57,416 bases of DNA from Chitinophaga pinensis (GTDB taxonomy: Bacteria > Bacteroidota > Bacteroidia > 2-12-FULL-35-15). The stretch's first letter is position 1; every line of letters starts with the position of its first letter. The position numbers were made by a program, and so were the translations under genes. Below the pieces are notes generated by a model. It saw only the letters and a list, made by a program, of their open reading frames with translations, was not told the DNA's origin and ran no database searches. Shown piece by piece: positions 7,680-16,765 of the stretch. The stretch spans positions 1-57,416 of the forward strand of contig CAMCYR010000018.1 of NCBI GenBank assembly GCA_945885475.1, written 5' to 3'.

Positions 7680-8933
7680 ATGTCAAAGACGGTAATTAAG
7701 GTTGAAACTATTAGTAAGGAGTATAGATTAGGAGAAGTCGGTTCTGGAACTCTTTCTCGTGATATTAACGCTTGGTGGGCAAAAGTAAGAGGATACGAAA
7801 ATCCTAACTTAAGGATTTCTGATTTAGCGAGTACCACCGATTCTTCATCCGTTCACCATGCGTTGAAAAATGTATCCTTCACAGTGAATGAGGGTGATGT
7901 GCTTGGGATTATCGGAAAAAATGGCGCAGGAAAATCAACACTTTTAAAAATACTTTCAAGAGTAACGACTCCGACGAGCGGACAGTTCAAAGTGCGCGGG
8001 CGTATTGCAAGTCTATTAGAGGTTGGTACAGGTTTTCATCCTGACTTGACCGGTCGAGAGAATATTTATTTGAACGGAGCCATTTTAGGAATGAGAAAGT
8101 CTGAAATCGCAAGTAAGTTTGATGAAATTGTTTCCTTTTCAGGTGTTGAAAAATTTATTGATACGCCCGTAAAAAGATATTCTTCAGGAATGTACGTCAG
8201 ACTGGCATTCGCCGTAGCGGCTCATTTAGAGCCTGAAATATTAATTGTGGATGAAGTCTTGGCTGTGGGAGATATGGAGTTTCAAAAGAAATGTTTGGGT
8301 AAAATGAAAGATGTTTCGGAGCAAGGCAGAACTGTTCTATTTGTGAGTCATAACATGAATGCGATGCAGCAATTATGTACAAAGGGAATTCTGATTGACA
8401 AGGGTCAACTGGTGATGGAAGATAACATTGATCAAGTTGTAAATCAGTACATAGGTATTTCAAAGGTTGACACGTTATCTGCGGAAGGCTTTGCTAGAAG
8501 AGGAAATAAATCAGTTTTGTTTAAATCATTTTATCTTTCAGATTCAAAAGGCAATAAGATTGAGTCTGTGATCATGGGAGATGATCTGTATATAAATGTG
8601 GTTATTGAAAAAATGACTGAAATTAAAGGCCTTGATGTATCATTTACTCTCAGAAATTCAATGGGTGAAGCCATTTCCCATATCCAAAATATGGACAATG
8701 ATTTTATCATACCATCTGATGATCAATTGATTGCTCTGAGAATTAAAGTAGATAGTGTCTTATTTGTTCCAAATAGTTATTTCATTTCTGTTTGGGCAGG
8801 GTCTAATTCAGAAGCCTACGACTGCATTGATAATTGTATGAGTTTTGATATTCTGAATAATCCTGTTTTTAATAGAATGGTTTACCCTCACAACATAAAA
8901 GTGTTTTTGAGATCTCAATGGTCAAGGATTTAA
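7680..8933 (+). CDS. ABC exporter ATPase with C-terminal glycan-binding domain (Wzt-like)
   Basis: 417 residues. The nucleotide-binding domain holds Walker A (GKNGAGKS, about 79-86), the signature YSSGMYVRLAFA (about 166-177), Walker B with DEVLAVGD (about 190-198) and an H-loop in FVSHNMNAM. Residues about 255-417 form an extra beta-rich domain like the carbohydrate-recognition domain of Wzt, which reads the modified non-reducing end of the chain before export. That fits a locus rich in end-modifying genes. The extra residues near the N-terminus, between strand 1 and Walker A, are usual for this subfamily. The partner permease is directly upstream. Confidence 0.92.
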   Translation: MSKTVIKVETISKEYRLGEVGSGTLSRDINAWWAKVRGYENPNLRISDLASTTDSSSVHHALKNVSFTVNEGDVLGIIGKNGAGKSTLLKILSRVTTPTSGQFKVRGRIASLLEVGTGFHPDLTGRENIYLNGAILGMRKSEIASKFDEIVSFSGVEKFIDTPVKRYSSGMYVRLAFAVAAHLEPEILIVDEVLAVGDMEFQKKCLGKMKDVSEQGRTVLFVSHNMNAMQQLCTKGILIDKGQLVMEDNIDQVVNQYIGISKVDTLSAEGFARRGNKSVLFKSFYLSDSKGNKIESVIMGDDLYINVVIEKMTEIKGLDVSFTLRNSMGEAISHIQNMDNDFIIPSDDQLIALRIKVDSVLFVPNSYFISVWAGSNSEAYDCIDNCMSFDILNNPVFNRMVYPHNIKVFLRSQWSRI

Positions 8934-8956
8934 TCGTTTATTCCGTTCTTAAAGAC

Positions 8957-8987
8957 TTTGAAATTTATCAATTTAATTTTATATTTG
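8957..8987 (+). promoter_or_regulatory. Consensus Bacteroidota promoter before the fibre-protein genes
   Basis: TTTG at 8957-8960, exactly 19 bases, then TATATTTG at 8980-8987. This is a full match to the TTTG-N19-TAnnTTTG primary-sigma consensus. It lies about 65 bases before the T9SS gene at 9052, so the fibre genes probably have their own strong transcription start inside the polysaccharide locus. Confidence 0.8.
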
Positions 8988-9020
8988 TATTGATCAACCC
9001 GTCTATAATTTAGGAGCGGT

Positions 9021-9071
9021 ATGCTGCACATTATGAATATTTATTTTATCAATGACGATGTTGAAAATTAA
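9021..9071 (+). other. Possible 16-codon leader ORF with Shine-Dalgarno sequence
   Basis: ATG at 9021 opens a 16-codon frame (MLHIMNIYFINDDVEN) that ends at 9071, overlapping the start of the T9SS gene (9052/9058) in another frame. It is preceded by AGGAG (9012-9016) at ideal spacing, unusual in this phylum. It sits just downstream of the consensus promoter. It could couple or tune translation of the next gene, or be chance. Confidence 0.3.
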
Positions 9072-9555
9072 AACGCTACTTCTTTTCTTCTTTATTTTCC
9101 AAGGAATCTGTGTTTTTTCTCAAAGAATTGACAGATACGCTTTTGTTTCAGGTGCAAGTATGAATTCCGGATTTTTAGCTATAGAGTCCAGTATTGGTGA
9201 GCTTATGTCAAATACATTTGTAGCTTCCTCCTATATGCTTTCACAGGGTTTTGTTCAGAACGAATTGTTGATATTGAATATTAAAAATGAAGAGTCGTTT
9301 GACGCGAAAGTCTTTCCAAATCCTGTTTCTACCTCATTGTCGGTTGTATTGAATCAGCGTGTTTTTTTTGAACCAAATGTAGTAGTTTATGATTTAATGG
9401 GTAAAGCGCTTATTATACCTATAAATAATAGCCAATCTATTCAAGGTCCTGTTTACGAACTGGATTTTTCCGAACTCAAAGCGGGGGTTTATTTCGTTCG
9501 GATTTCATCTAAAACAATAACTTTTAACAAAGTAGTGAAAATTACTAAAGTTTGA
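9052..9555 (+). CDS. Small secreted protein with T9SS type A sorting domain
   Basis: 167 residues; starts at 9052 or two codons later at 9058. Signal peptide to about residue 24 (LLLFFFIFQGICVFSQ). A short mature part (about 25-75) has the pattern SGASMNSGFLAIESSIGE ... SQGFVQNEL, common in Bacteroidota proteins that consist of little more than a sorting domain. The T9SS type A domain runs from about residue 86 (VFPNPVSTSL ... VVYDLMGKAL ... LKAGVYFVRISS ... NKVVKI). The next gene, a fibre protein, starts 4 bp after its stop, so the two are almost surely co-translated. Possible role (inference): a surface base or partner for the fibre proteins, which lack a T9SS signal of their own. Confidence 0.88.
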   Translation: MTMLKIKTLLLFFFIFQGICVFSQRIDRYAFVSGASMNSGFLAIESSIGELMSNTFVASSYMLSQGFVQNELLILNIKNEESFDAKVFPNPVSTSLSVVLNQRVFFEPNVVVYDLMGKALIIPINNSQSIQGPVYELDFSELKAGVYFVRISSKTITFNKVVKITKV

Positions 9556-9558
9556 TAA

Positions 9559-11535
9559 ATGAATGCTTTTAAACAAATACAATTATTTTTATGCTTAACA
9601 GTTATGTTAGTTTGCATTCATAATTCTATTTCTTCTCAAAATGCTCCTCAAGGTTTTTTTTATCAAACCAATGTTAAAACGCTTACTGGTCTCAATCTTA
9701 TTAATGCTTCTGTTGGGATTCGTTTTTCGCTTTATTCCAATTCTCCATCTGGAGCCATGGTTTGGCAGGAAGATCATGCTTTGCTAACTGATGAAAATGG
9801 ATTAGCGACAACAGTAATTGGTTCAGGAGTTACAACCGGTGCTGGAACGTTGATTTATTTCAATCAAATAGAATGGTCACTTGGACTTTATTATTTAAAA
9901 GTTTCAATTGATATTTCAGGTGGAACTTCTTTTGTTGACTTTGGTAGTAGTCAGTTGTTTTCAGTTCCATATTCCTTATACTCAATGCAAACAAGTGCAA
10001 TGGAGAGTGTTAGTTTAGCCAATTTGTTAGATGTTGATACCTTGGGTAATTCGGTAGGTAAATTACTAAAATGGAATGGTAATTATTGGGCCCCTTCAAT
10101 TGACAATGATTCCGATACTATTCTGTATGCTTTTCAATCCAATCATTCTTCAGTAAGTGACACCGCTTTTTATACTTACGGTTCATTAGCATCGGATACT
10201 GTGTTTTTTGCATACAACACAGATAGTGCAAGTTATTCTCTTTTTTCTTCCAATTCAATTTATGCAGTTGATGCAAATTATGCAGATACCGCTTATTATG
10301 CATTTGAAAGTTCTCCATCAGCTTGGATACAAACTGGTAATGCTGTTTCTTCAAGTAATTATTTAGGTGTGAATGACAATACCGATCTGATTTTCAGAAC
10401 TAACAATCTTGCAAGAGCGAGATTGAAAAGCAATGGTGGTTTGGTTTTGGGTCAGCCTATTGGATCTGCTTCTTTTACAGTTTCAGGGAATGATGGAATT
10501 TTAGTTAGTGGTTCAATTGGAGCCTCATTTGCTCCTGTTAATGGTAGTGGTACTCGAATGCTTTGGTATCCTTCAAAAGCTTCTTTTAGAGCAGGTTCTG
10601 TAAGCTCAAGTCTTTGGGATGATTCTAATATTGGAAATTATTCTATTGCTGTTGGTTATGATACAAAAGCGCGATTGAGTTCTTTTGCTTCTGGATTTCA
10701 GTCGAAAGCATTAGACTATTCGATAGCCATTGGAAGAAAGTCAGAAGCAAATGCATCTAAAGCTTATCCTTATGGAAACAGTATCGCCTTGGGAGATAGC
10801 TGTGTTAGTAATGCACAACGATCCGTTGCCATTGGTTATGGAAACTTGAATGATTCTTCACTATTATCTAATATATCCTCTTCTGTATCTATTGGCTTCA
10901 TGAATAGAACACGAGCAAGTGTTACACTTTGTTTGGGCTCTTTTTGCAATTCGAATGTTGGCGCTAATTGGTCAACGGCCATCGGTTTTCATGCTACTAC
11001 AGCGCATATTGGCAGTTTTGTTTTTTCTGATGCATCTTCTTCTGCGTCTACTGTTTCCTCCGCAGCCAATCAGTTTTTAGTGAGGGCGAATGGAGGAATT
11101 GTTTTTTATACCGATTCTCTTAATACAATGTCTGTTACATTAGCTCCTGGAAGTGGAAGTTGGTCAACAGTTTCAGATAGAAATAAGAAAGAAAATTTTT
11201 CGGAGCTGAATTATCAAACTATTTTAGATGGAATAAATAAATTAAATATTAAAAGGTGGAATTATAAATCTCAGTCAGAGTCTATAAAGCATATTGGACC
11301 GATTGCTCAGAAATTTTATGAAACTTTTAAAGTAGGAGAAAGTAATACTAGTATTTCAACTTCAGATATCGATGGTGTTATACTTTCTGGAATAAAGGGA
11401 TTGAGCAATATAATTGAAAAATTAGATAATTTAAATGAAGTAGATCAGTTAAAACTAAAGATTGAAAAGATTAATTTTTCTACTGATTATACTGATCGAA
11501 TCAATAAAATAGAAGCTTTTTTAGATGCAAATTAA
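9559..11535 (+). CDS. Secreted fibre protein with YadA-head-like repeats and S74 chaperone (paralogue 1)
   Basis: 658 residues. A signal peptide (to about 26) precedes the Bacteroidota N-terminal domain beginning APQGFFYQTN and closing at SQLFSVPYSLYS (about 140). The middle holds DTAFYxY/DTVFFAYNTDSA repeats. Residues about 350-500 carry YadA-head-like motifs (GNYSIAVGYDTKA, YSIAIGRKSEA, RSVAIGYGNL). From S539 the sequence SDRNKKENF opens a peptidase S74 intramolecular chaperone of endosialidase/tail-fibre type, ending in a heptad-rich coiled coil. S74 domains trimerise fibres and cut themselves off near the Ser-Asp, using that Ser and a nearby Lys. No T9SS domain or outer-membrane anchor is visible. 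A paralogue follows 16 bp downstream. Confidence 0.87.
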   Translation: MNAFKQIQLFLCLTVMLVCIHNSISSQNAPQGFFYQTNVKTLTGLNLINASVGIRFSLYSNSPSGAMVWQEDHALLTDENGLATTVIGSGVTTGAGTLIYFNQIEWSLGLYYLKVSIDISGGTSFVDFGSSQLFSVPYSLYSMQTSAMESVSLANLLDVDTLGNSVGKLLKWNGNYWAPSIDNDSDTILYAFQSNHSSVSDTAFYTYGSLASDTVFFAYNTDSASYSLFSSNSIYAVDANYADTAYYAFESSPSAWIQTGNAVSSSNYLGVNDNTDLIFRTNNLARARLKSNGGLVLGQPIGSASFTVSGNDGILVSGSIGASFAPVNGSGTRMLWYPSKASFRAGSVSSSLWDDSNIGNYSIAVGYDTKARLSSFASGFQSKALDYSIAIGRKSEANASKAYPYGNSIALGDSCVSNAQRSVAIGYGNLNDSSLLSNISSSVSIGFMNRTRASVTLCLGSFCNSNVGANWSTAIGFHATTAHIGSFVFSDASSSASTVSSAANQFLVRANGGIVFYTDSLNTMSVTLAPGSGSWSTVSDRNKKENFSELNYQTILDGINKLNIKRWNYKSQSESIKHIGPIAQKFYETFKVGESNTSISTSDIDGVILSGIKGLSNIIEKLDNLNEVDQLKLKIEKINFSTDYTDRINKIEAFLDAN

Positions 11536-11551
11536 TTTTATATAACATTAA

Positions 11552-13546
11552 ATGGAAAATAAATTTCATAAAAAATATAATTTGGGATTGTTTCTTTTAC
11601 TCACCTTTTTTTCATTGGTATGTATTGGACAAACGGTGCCTCAAGGGATCAATTACCAGGGCTTGGCTAGAAACTCATCTGGTAACTTCATGATCAGCCA
11701 ACCAATCAGCCTTAAAATTGGTATTTATTCTTCCTCAATAACTGGTCCTTTGCAATGGGAAGAGGAACATTCTATTTCTACAAATCAATTGGGTATTTTT
11801 TATTGTGTTATTGGACAAGGAACTTCAACTACAGCCGGTGTTGCCACCTCCTTTTCTTCTATTAATTGGGGTGCAGCAGACCATTTCATAAAGATTGCGA
11901 TGGATGAAAGTGGTGGTAGTTCTTTTGTCGCGATTGATACAATTCAATTTTGGTCTGTGCCTTATGCATTGCACTCTGGTTCTTCCTCTAACATTTCCCA
12001 GCCCTTAAGATTAAGTCAGTTATCGGATGTTGACACATTGGGCATTAGCAACGGTTTGGTTTTGAAATGGGATGGAGCTCAATGGAAACCATCAAATGAC
12101 AACGATTCTGATACTGCTCAGTTTGCATTTAATTCTTCTTTTTCTAACTCATCTGATACAGCTTTTTATGCACTTAACGTATTATCTTCAACAGATACGA
12201 TAGGCTTTTCTTATAATTCTGACTCTGCAGCGTATTCTTCTAATTCGGGAATAGCAACAAATTCTCAAAATTCAAATTATTGTGACACTGCAACGTATGC
12301 ATTAAACAGTGGGAGTTCTTTTTTATATTGGAATTTGACCGGTAATAGTGGAACAAACTCCTTAAGCAATTTTATTGGAACAATCGATAATGTAGATTTT
12401 ATTCTCAAAACGAATAGTTTGGAAAGAATGAGAATAACCTCAGGTGGCAAAGTTGGAATTGGAACTGCCAATCCAAGTGCTTCTCTTCATGTTTTAGGAA
12501 ATGATGGTCTGGTGGCAGAAGGTACTTTTGGTTCGGGTACTCTTGCAGCAACCGGTGCTGGAACACGAATGCTTTGGTACCCTAAAAAGGCTGCTTTTAG
12601 AGTGGGTGGAGTTTCTTCTACGCAATGGGATGATGCTAATATCGGAAATTATTCATTTGCTTCTGGATATAACAATATCGGTTCTGGGGCATATTCAACT
12701 GTTTTAGGAAGTAGTTCAAGAGCAAGTGGAATGTATTCAATAGCTGCTTGTGAAAACTCTATTGCTACTGGTATTAGTTCAATTGCCATGGGTAGTGGTT
12801 GTATTGCTACGGGCCCATATTCAGTTGCACTTGGGCGTGGTAGTCTTGCTTCAGATTCGAGTGCAATCGCAATGGGCTATCATCCAAATGCTTCGGGTAA
12901 GTATTCACTTGCTTTCGGCAATTACACGGATGCTTCGGGAGCTTATTCCATTGTGTTTGGGTATCATGCAGATGCAAATTTCAAAAAAGGTAGTTTTGTT
13001 TATGCTGATGGTTCTTCTGTAAGCCCAACAATGAGTACTGCCGATAATCAATTTATGGTCAGAGCTTCTGGTGGATTTGTTTTTTATTCTAATACAGCGC
13101 TTACTGCAGGTGTTACCTTACCTGCAGGAGGTGGAAGTTGGTCCAGTGTTTCAGATAAGCACAAAAAGGAAAATTTTAAGAAAGTAGATGCTTCTGATAT
13201 ATTAGAAAAAATTAATAATTTGGAGATCAGTTCTTGGAACTATAAAACTCAAGCGGCATCAATTCGCCATATAGGACCTATGGCGCAAGATTTTTACAAA
13301 TTGTTTCAACTTGGAGAAAATGAAACTACCATTTCGACAATTGATATAGATGGCGTGAGTTTGTTAGCTATTCAGGAATTGTCAAAAAAATCAGTAATTC
13401 TGAAAGAGAGATCAGATGAGTTGGAGAAATTGAAGGCACAAGTGTTGAAATTAGAGGGTGAAAAAGTAGCATTGGAGAAGCGACTACAAGGAATAGAGAA
13501 TAAGTTAGAAAAAAGGTACTCTAGTCTCGCACTAAAGAACGACTAG
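11552..13546 (+). CDS. Secreted fibre protein with YadA-head-like repeats and S74 chaperone (paralogue 2)
   Basis: 664 residues with the same plan as its upstream neighbour: a signal peptide ending near CIGQ, an N-terminal domain (VPQGINYQGLARNSSG ... FWSVPYALHSG), and a segment of DSDTAQFAFNSS/SSDTAFYA repeats. Next comes a LERMRITSGGKVGIGTANPS motif typical of fibre shafts. At about 365-480 there are regular head repeats (GAYSTVLGSSSRASG, GMYSIAACENSIATG, ISSIAMGSGCIATG). The S74 chaperone starts at S534 (SDKHKKENF) and is followed by a long Leu/Glu/Lys coiled coil (about 610-655). Head repeats are cleaner and the shaft motif better kept than in paralogue 1, so the pair probably arose by duplication and then diverged. 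Predicted trimeric surface adhesin or fibre. Confidence 0.87.
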   Translation: MENKFHKKYNLGLFLLLTFFSLVCIGQTVPQGINYQGLARNSSGNFMISQPISLKIGIYSSSITGPLQWEEEHSISTNQLGIFYCVIGQGTSTTAGVATSFSSINWGAADHFIKIAMDESGGSSFVAIDTIQFWSVPYALHSGSSSNISQPLRLSQLSDVDTLGISNGLVLKWDGAQWKPSNDNDSDTAQFAFNSSFSNSSDTAFYALNVLSSTDTIGFSYNSDSAAYSSNSGIATNSQNSNYCDTATYALNSGSSFLYWNLTGNSGTNSLSNFIGTIDNVDFILKTNSLERMRITSGGKVGIGTANPSASLHVLGNDGLVAEGTFGSGTLAATGAGTRMLWYPKKAAFRVGGVSSTQWDDANIGNYSFASGYNNIGSGAYSTVLGSSSRASGMYSIAACENSIATGISSIAMGSGCIATGPYSVALGRGSLASDSSAIAMGYHPNASGKYSLAFGNYTDASGAYSIVFGYHADANFKKGSFVYADGSSVSPTMSTADNQFMVRASGGFVFYSNTALTAGVTLPAGGGSWSSVSDKHKKENFKKVDASDILEKINNLEISSWNYKTQAASIRHIGPMAQDFYKLFQLGENETTISTIDIDGVSLLAIQELSKKSVILKERSDELEKLKAQVLKLEGEKVALEKRLQGIENKLEKRYSSLALKND

Positions 13547-13579
13547 AATTGTAAATAGATAAGAAGGTTATTAGACAGT

Positions 13580-14821
13580 ATGCATAGTGAAAAAAAAAAT
13601 CTTTGCTTATTTACAACCGCTTATCCTTATGGCAAGCAGGTTGAAACATTTATAGATTCAGAATTGGATACTATGGGTACCTTGTTTGAAAAAGTATATA
13701 TTTTCCCATCTTTTTTTGATGATGCATATGTAAGACCTCTTCCAAGTAATTTTGAAATAGTTAGACTTGACCAAAATTGGGGGCATCACAGCAAAAGAAT
13801 ATTTTATTCCAACATTTTTTTGATTTTCAAAATACTTTTTTTTGAATTTTTGTTTACTAAAGTGAAAACACAATTTTTTCGCAACCTTTTCAAATACAAA
13901 AACACCCTTGTTCATAGTATATTTATATCCGAATCATTGGCTAATTTTGTTGATGAAAAAGAAATAAGTAATCCTTTATATTATTCTTATTGGTTGAACG
14001 AATGGACTATTACGCTTGGTATCTTAAAAGAAAAAAATAAGATTTCTCATTTTATTTCAAGAGCTCACGGTTTTGATATATATGAAGAACGAAGGGCAGA
14101 CAAGGTTATTCCTTTTCGTTATTTGCAATTGAAAATGGTTGATTGTGTTTTTTCGGTTTCCCAAAGGGGTTGTAATTACTTGAAGGGATTGAACTTATTC
14201 CCGCAAAAAATCACCTGTAGCTACCTTGGAGTTTCTGATAGAGGCATAAATCCATTTGACGAATCTCAAATATTTACAATTGTATCTTGTTCAAATTTAA
14301 TGCCGCTGAAACGTGTTCACTTAATTATCGAAATTCTGAGAAAAATTAAATTTCCGGTTAGTTGGGTTCATTTTGGCGATGGGGACGGGAATTTATTGGA
14401 GGAATTTAAAGCGAATGCGAGTATTCTTCCTGAGAATATAAAATATAATTTTATGGGACATGTTCCCAATTCTGATGTGCTTGATTTTTACAAAAAAACG
14501 AGTGTTAATTTGTTTGTTCTATTAAGTGAGTCAGAAGGTTTGCCAATGTCATTAATTGAAGCAAGTAGTTTTGGAATACCGCTGCTAGCGACCGATGTGG
14601 GAGGTGTTTCTGAAATTGTGAATGAACGTACAGGTATATTGGTGCCCCCAAAAATAGATATTGAGGACGTGGTGTTAAAAATTGATGATTTTAGAAAAGG
14701 AAGATATAATACGAACGAATTTAGGCAAGGGGTAAAATTATTCTGGGCAGAAAATTTCAATGATAGTGATAATTATAATAATTTTTATAATCGTTGTTTT
14801 GAAGCGGTTAAAGCTAATTGA
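13580..14821 (+). CDS. GT-B glycosyltransferase, family 4 type
   Basis: 413 residues. The C-terminal Rossmann half has the retaining GT4 signature E319-G-L-P-M-S-L-I-E327 (E-x7-E), followed by GIPLLATDVGGVSEIV and a GILVPP loop. The N-terminal half is divergent (ENLCLFTTAYPYG-like start). It would transfer a sugar from a nucleotide donor to the growing lipid-linked chain in the cytoplasm; donor and acceptor cannot be read from sequence. It is the first of a closely packed glycosyltransferase block, starting 34 bp after the fibre gene, so transcripts from the 8957 promoter could run on into this block. Confidence 0.9.
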   Translation: MHSEKKNLCLFTTAYPYGKQVETFIDSELDTMGTLFEKVYIFPSFFDDAYVRPLPSNFEIVRLDQNWGHHSKRIFYSNIFLIFKILFFEFLFTKVKTQFFRNLFKYKNTLVHSIFISESLANFVDEKEISNPLYYSYWLNEWTITLGILKEKNKISHFISRAHGFDIYEERRADKVIPFRYLQLKMVDCVFSVSQRGCNYLKGLNLFPQKITCSYLGVSDRGINPFDESQIFTIVSCSNLMPLKRVHLIIEILRKIKFPVSWVHFGDGDGNLLEEFKANASILPENIKYNFMGHVPNSDVLDFYKKTSVNLFVLLSESEGLPMSLIEASSFGIPLLATDVGGVSEIVNERTGILVPPKIDIEDVVLKIDDFRKGRYNTNEFRQGVKLFWAENFNDSDNYNNFYNRCFEAVKAN

Positions 14822-14830
14822 ACTAATTTT

Positions 14831-15502
14831 ATGAGACTTTTTTTTAAAATACTTTATAAGAAATGGTGCGACTTTAAACTAAAAATGCATTTGGAATTTA
14901 GGTATCCTTATAAATTGAATTATTCGAAGATAAAATCTATTGTTCCGGTCAAACTTAAAGTAAAGCAAGGAGTAACTATTGAAAAAAATGTTTTGATTTT
15001 GAAACACTTGAGGGAACTGGGGAGTAATGTTTATATTGGAGATCATACTTATATTGGATTATGTAAAAAGATTGGAAGTTATTCAAGTATTTCTTTTAAT
15101 GTAAAAATTGGTTTGCGGAATCATCCATTAGAATATGTTTCCACAAGTCCAGTTTTTTATGGTGCTGCAAGAGGTTGGTTGAAAGAAAATACACTTCCTA
15201 TTACTGATGAAATGCTGGTTGAAATTGGAAATGATGTGCTTATTTCAGCCAATGTAATTATTTTAGAGGGCGTAAAAGTAGGTGATGGTGCGGTTATCGC
15301 TGCCGGTGCGGTTGTAAGCAAAGATGTTGAGCCATACGCAATTGTAGGTGGAGTGCCTGCTAAGCTTATTCGGTACCGATTTGATGAAGCTACGCGTAAA
15401 GAATTAAGTGCCAGCAAATGGTGGGATAGAAGTGAAACCGAATTAAAAGAATTAGTTGATGTAGCTAACAATCCAAAACTTTTTGTGGAGCGACTTCAGT
15501 AA
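14831..15502 (+). CDS. Hexapeptide-repeat O-acetyltransferase (xenobiotic/CatB-like)
   Basis: 223 residues. A left-handed beta-helix is visible as imperfect hexapeptides ([12 protein letters not shown] ... [33 protein letters not shown]), ending with [15 protein letters not shown], the usual end of acetyl-CoA-dependent acetyltransferases. A likely catalytic His lies in [10 protein letters not shown] (about residue 98). Likely role: acetylation of a sugar of the surface polysaccharide. Starts 10 bp after the preceding glycosyltransferase stop. Confidence 0.88.
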   Translation: MRLFFKILYKKWCDFKLKMHLEFRYPYKLNYSKIKSIVPVKLKVKQGVTIEKNVLILKHLRELGSNVYIGDHTYIGLCKKIGSYSSISFNVKIGLRNHPLEYVSTSPVFYGAARGWLKENTLPITDEMLVEIGNDVLISANVIILEGVKVGDGAVIAAGAVVSKDVEPYAIVGGVPAKLIRYRFDEATRKELSASKWWDRSETELKELVDVANNPKLFVERLQ

Positions 15503-15522
15503 ATGCATGGTAAGTTAGAATT

Positions 15523-16680
15523 ATGATTAGAAAGGTTTATTTTCCTGGTCTAAATGGTGTAAGATTTATAGCAGCTTTTTTAGTGGTTATTGATCATGTT
15601 GAATTATTTAAAAGTTATTTTAATTTACGAACGCTTTGGTCTGATACACTTAGCTCTCGTTTTGGTCAATTTGGTGTTATCATTTTCTTTGTTCTAAGTG
15701 GATTTTTAATTACCTATTTATTGCTTGCGGAAAAAGAGTACAAAGGTATTCATGTAAAAAACTTTTACATTAGACGGATACTTCGAATTTGGCCTCTTTA
15801 TTTTATCATTTTGATACTAGGCTTTTTTGTTTTTCCACAGATTAATCTCCTTGATGTTCCAAATTATCAAAATGTCGGAACTAATTTTGTTGAGAAACTT
15901 TTGCTTTTTATATTCTTCCTGGCAAATGTTGCTTTTGTTTTTTTCCCAGGAGTAGCTTATGCAAATGTTTTATGGTCAGTAGCTGTTGAAGAGCAGTTTT
16001 ATTTAATTTGGCCAAATATCATTAAATATTGTAGGAGTATTTTTAAAGCACTTTTTATTGCTTTGTTTATTTATATGTTTATCAAGGCTTGTTTCTTCTT
16101 AAATATATTTGATTTTGATGATTTTTGGGCATCAAAAATTTATAAGTTGATAGATCGAACTCGTTTTTCAGCGATGATTATTGGTGGATTTGGAGCATTT
16201 TTACTCTACAATTCATGGAATAAAGTTTTACAATTTATCTACTTTCCAATAATCCAAGTAACTTCCATTTTGGGCTTGATTGGTCTTGTTTTTTTTAGAA
16301 ACAACACTCCATTATATAGATTTTTTGAAAATGAGGTATTTTCAGTTTTAGTTGCTATTTTAATCGTTAATATCGCTAGTAATGCGAACTCAATATTGAA
16401 ATTGGAAAACCGTTATTTGGATTTCTTGGGAAAAATATCCTTTGGCTTTTATGTTTATCATTCTGTAATTGCCGTTATTTGCATTAAAGTGTTTATTAAA
16501 TTTTATCCCGAGACTACATTTTTATATATGATTTGGAGTATTTGTCTAATTCTTTTAGTGTCCTTACTTACTATTTTAGTTTCTTACTTATCTTATAAGT
16601 TTATTGAGGAAAAATTATTAAAACGAAAGTATATGTTTTCTAATATTGAAAGTGGTGATATGGTAAAAAAAAAGGAATAA
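15523..16680 (+). CDS. Membrane acyltransferase, acyltransferase-3/OafA family
   Basis: 385 residues, about ten hydrophobic helices. The family motif R14-x10-H25 (in GVRFIAAFLVVIDHVEL) is present, as are FFVLSGFLITYLL and RRILRIWPLYF. Members move acyl groups, usually acetyl, onto extracytoplasmic sugars. Together with the preceding soluble acetyltransferase it suggests a heavily O-acylated polymer. No C-terminal SGNH domain is attached. The coding sequence is strikingly AT-rich. Confidence 0.9.
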   Translation: MIRKVYFPGLNGVRFIAAFLVVIDHVELFKSYFNLRTLWSDTLSSRFGQFGVIIFFVLSGFLITYLLLAEKEYKGIHVKNFYIRRILRIWPLYFIILILGFFVFPQINLLDVPNYQNVGTNFVEKLLLFIFFLANVAFVFFPGVAYANVLWSVAVEEQFYLIWPNIIKYCRSIFKALFIALFIYMFIKACFFLNIFDFDDFWASKIYKLIDRTRFSAMIIGGFGAFLLYNSWNKVLQFIYFPIIQVTSILGLIGLVFFRNNTPLYRFFENEVFSVLVAILIVNIASNANSILKLENRYLDFLGKISFGFYVYHSVIAVICIKVFIKFYPETTFLYMIWSICLILLVSLLTILVSYLSYKFIEEKLLKRKYMFSNIESGDMVKKKE

Positions 16681-16765
16681 ACAAGCTTACGGAAGGTTTG
16701 TAAAATTTCCTACAGAGATTTTTAATTTTAATAATTGATTTTTAAAAATAACCATGGATTAAAAG

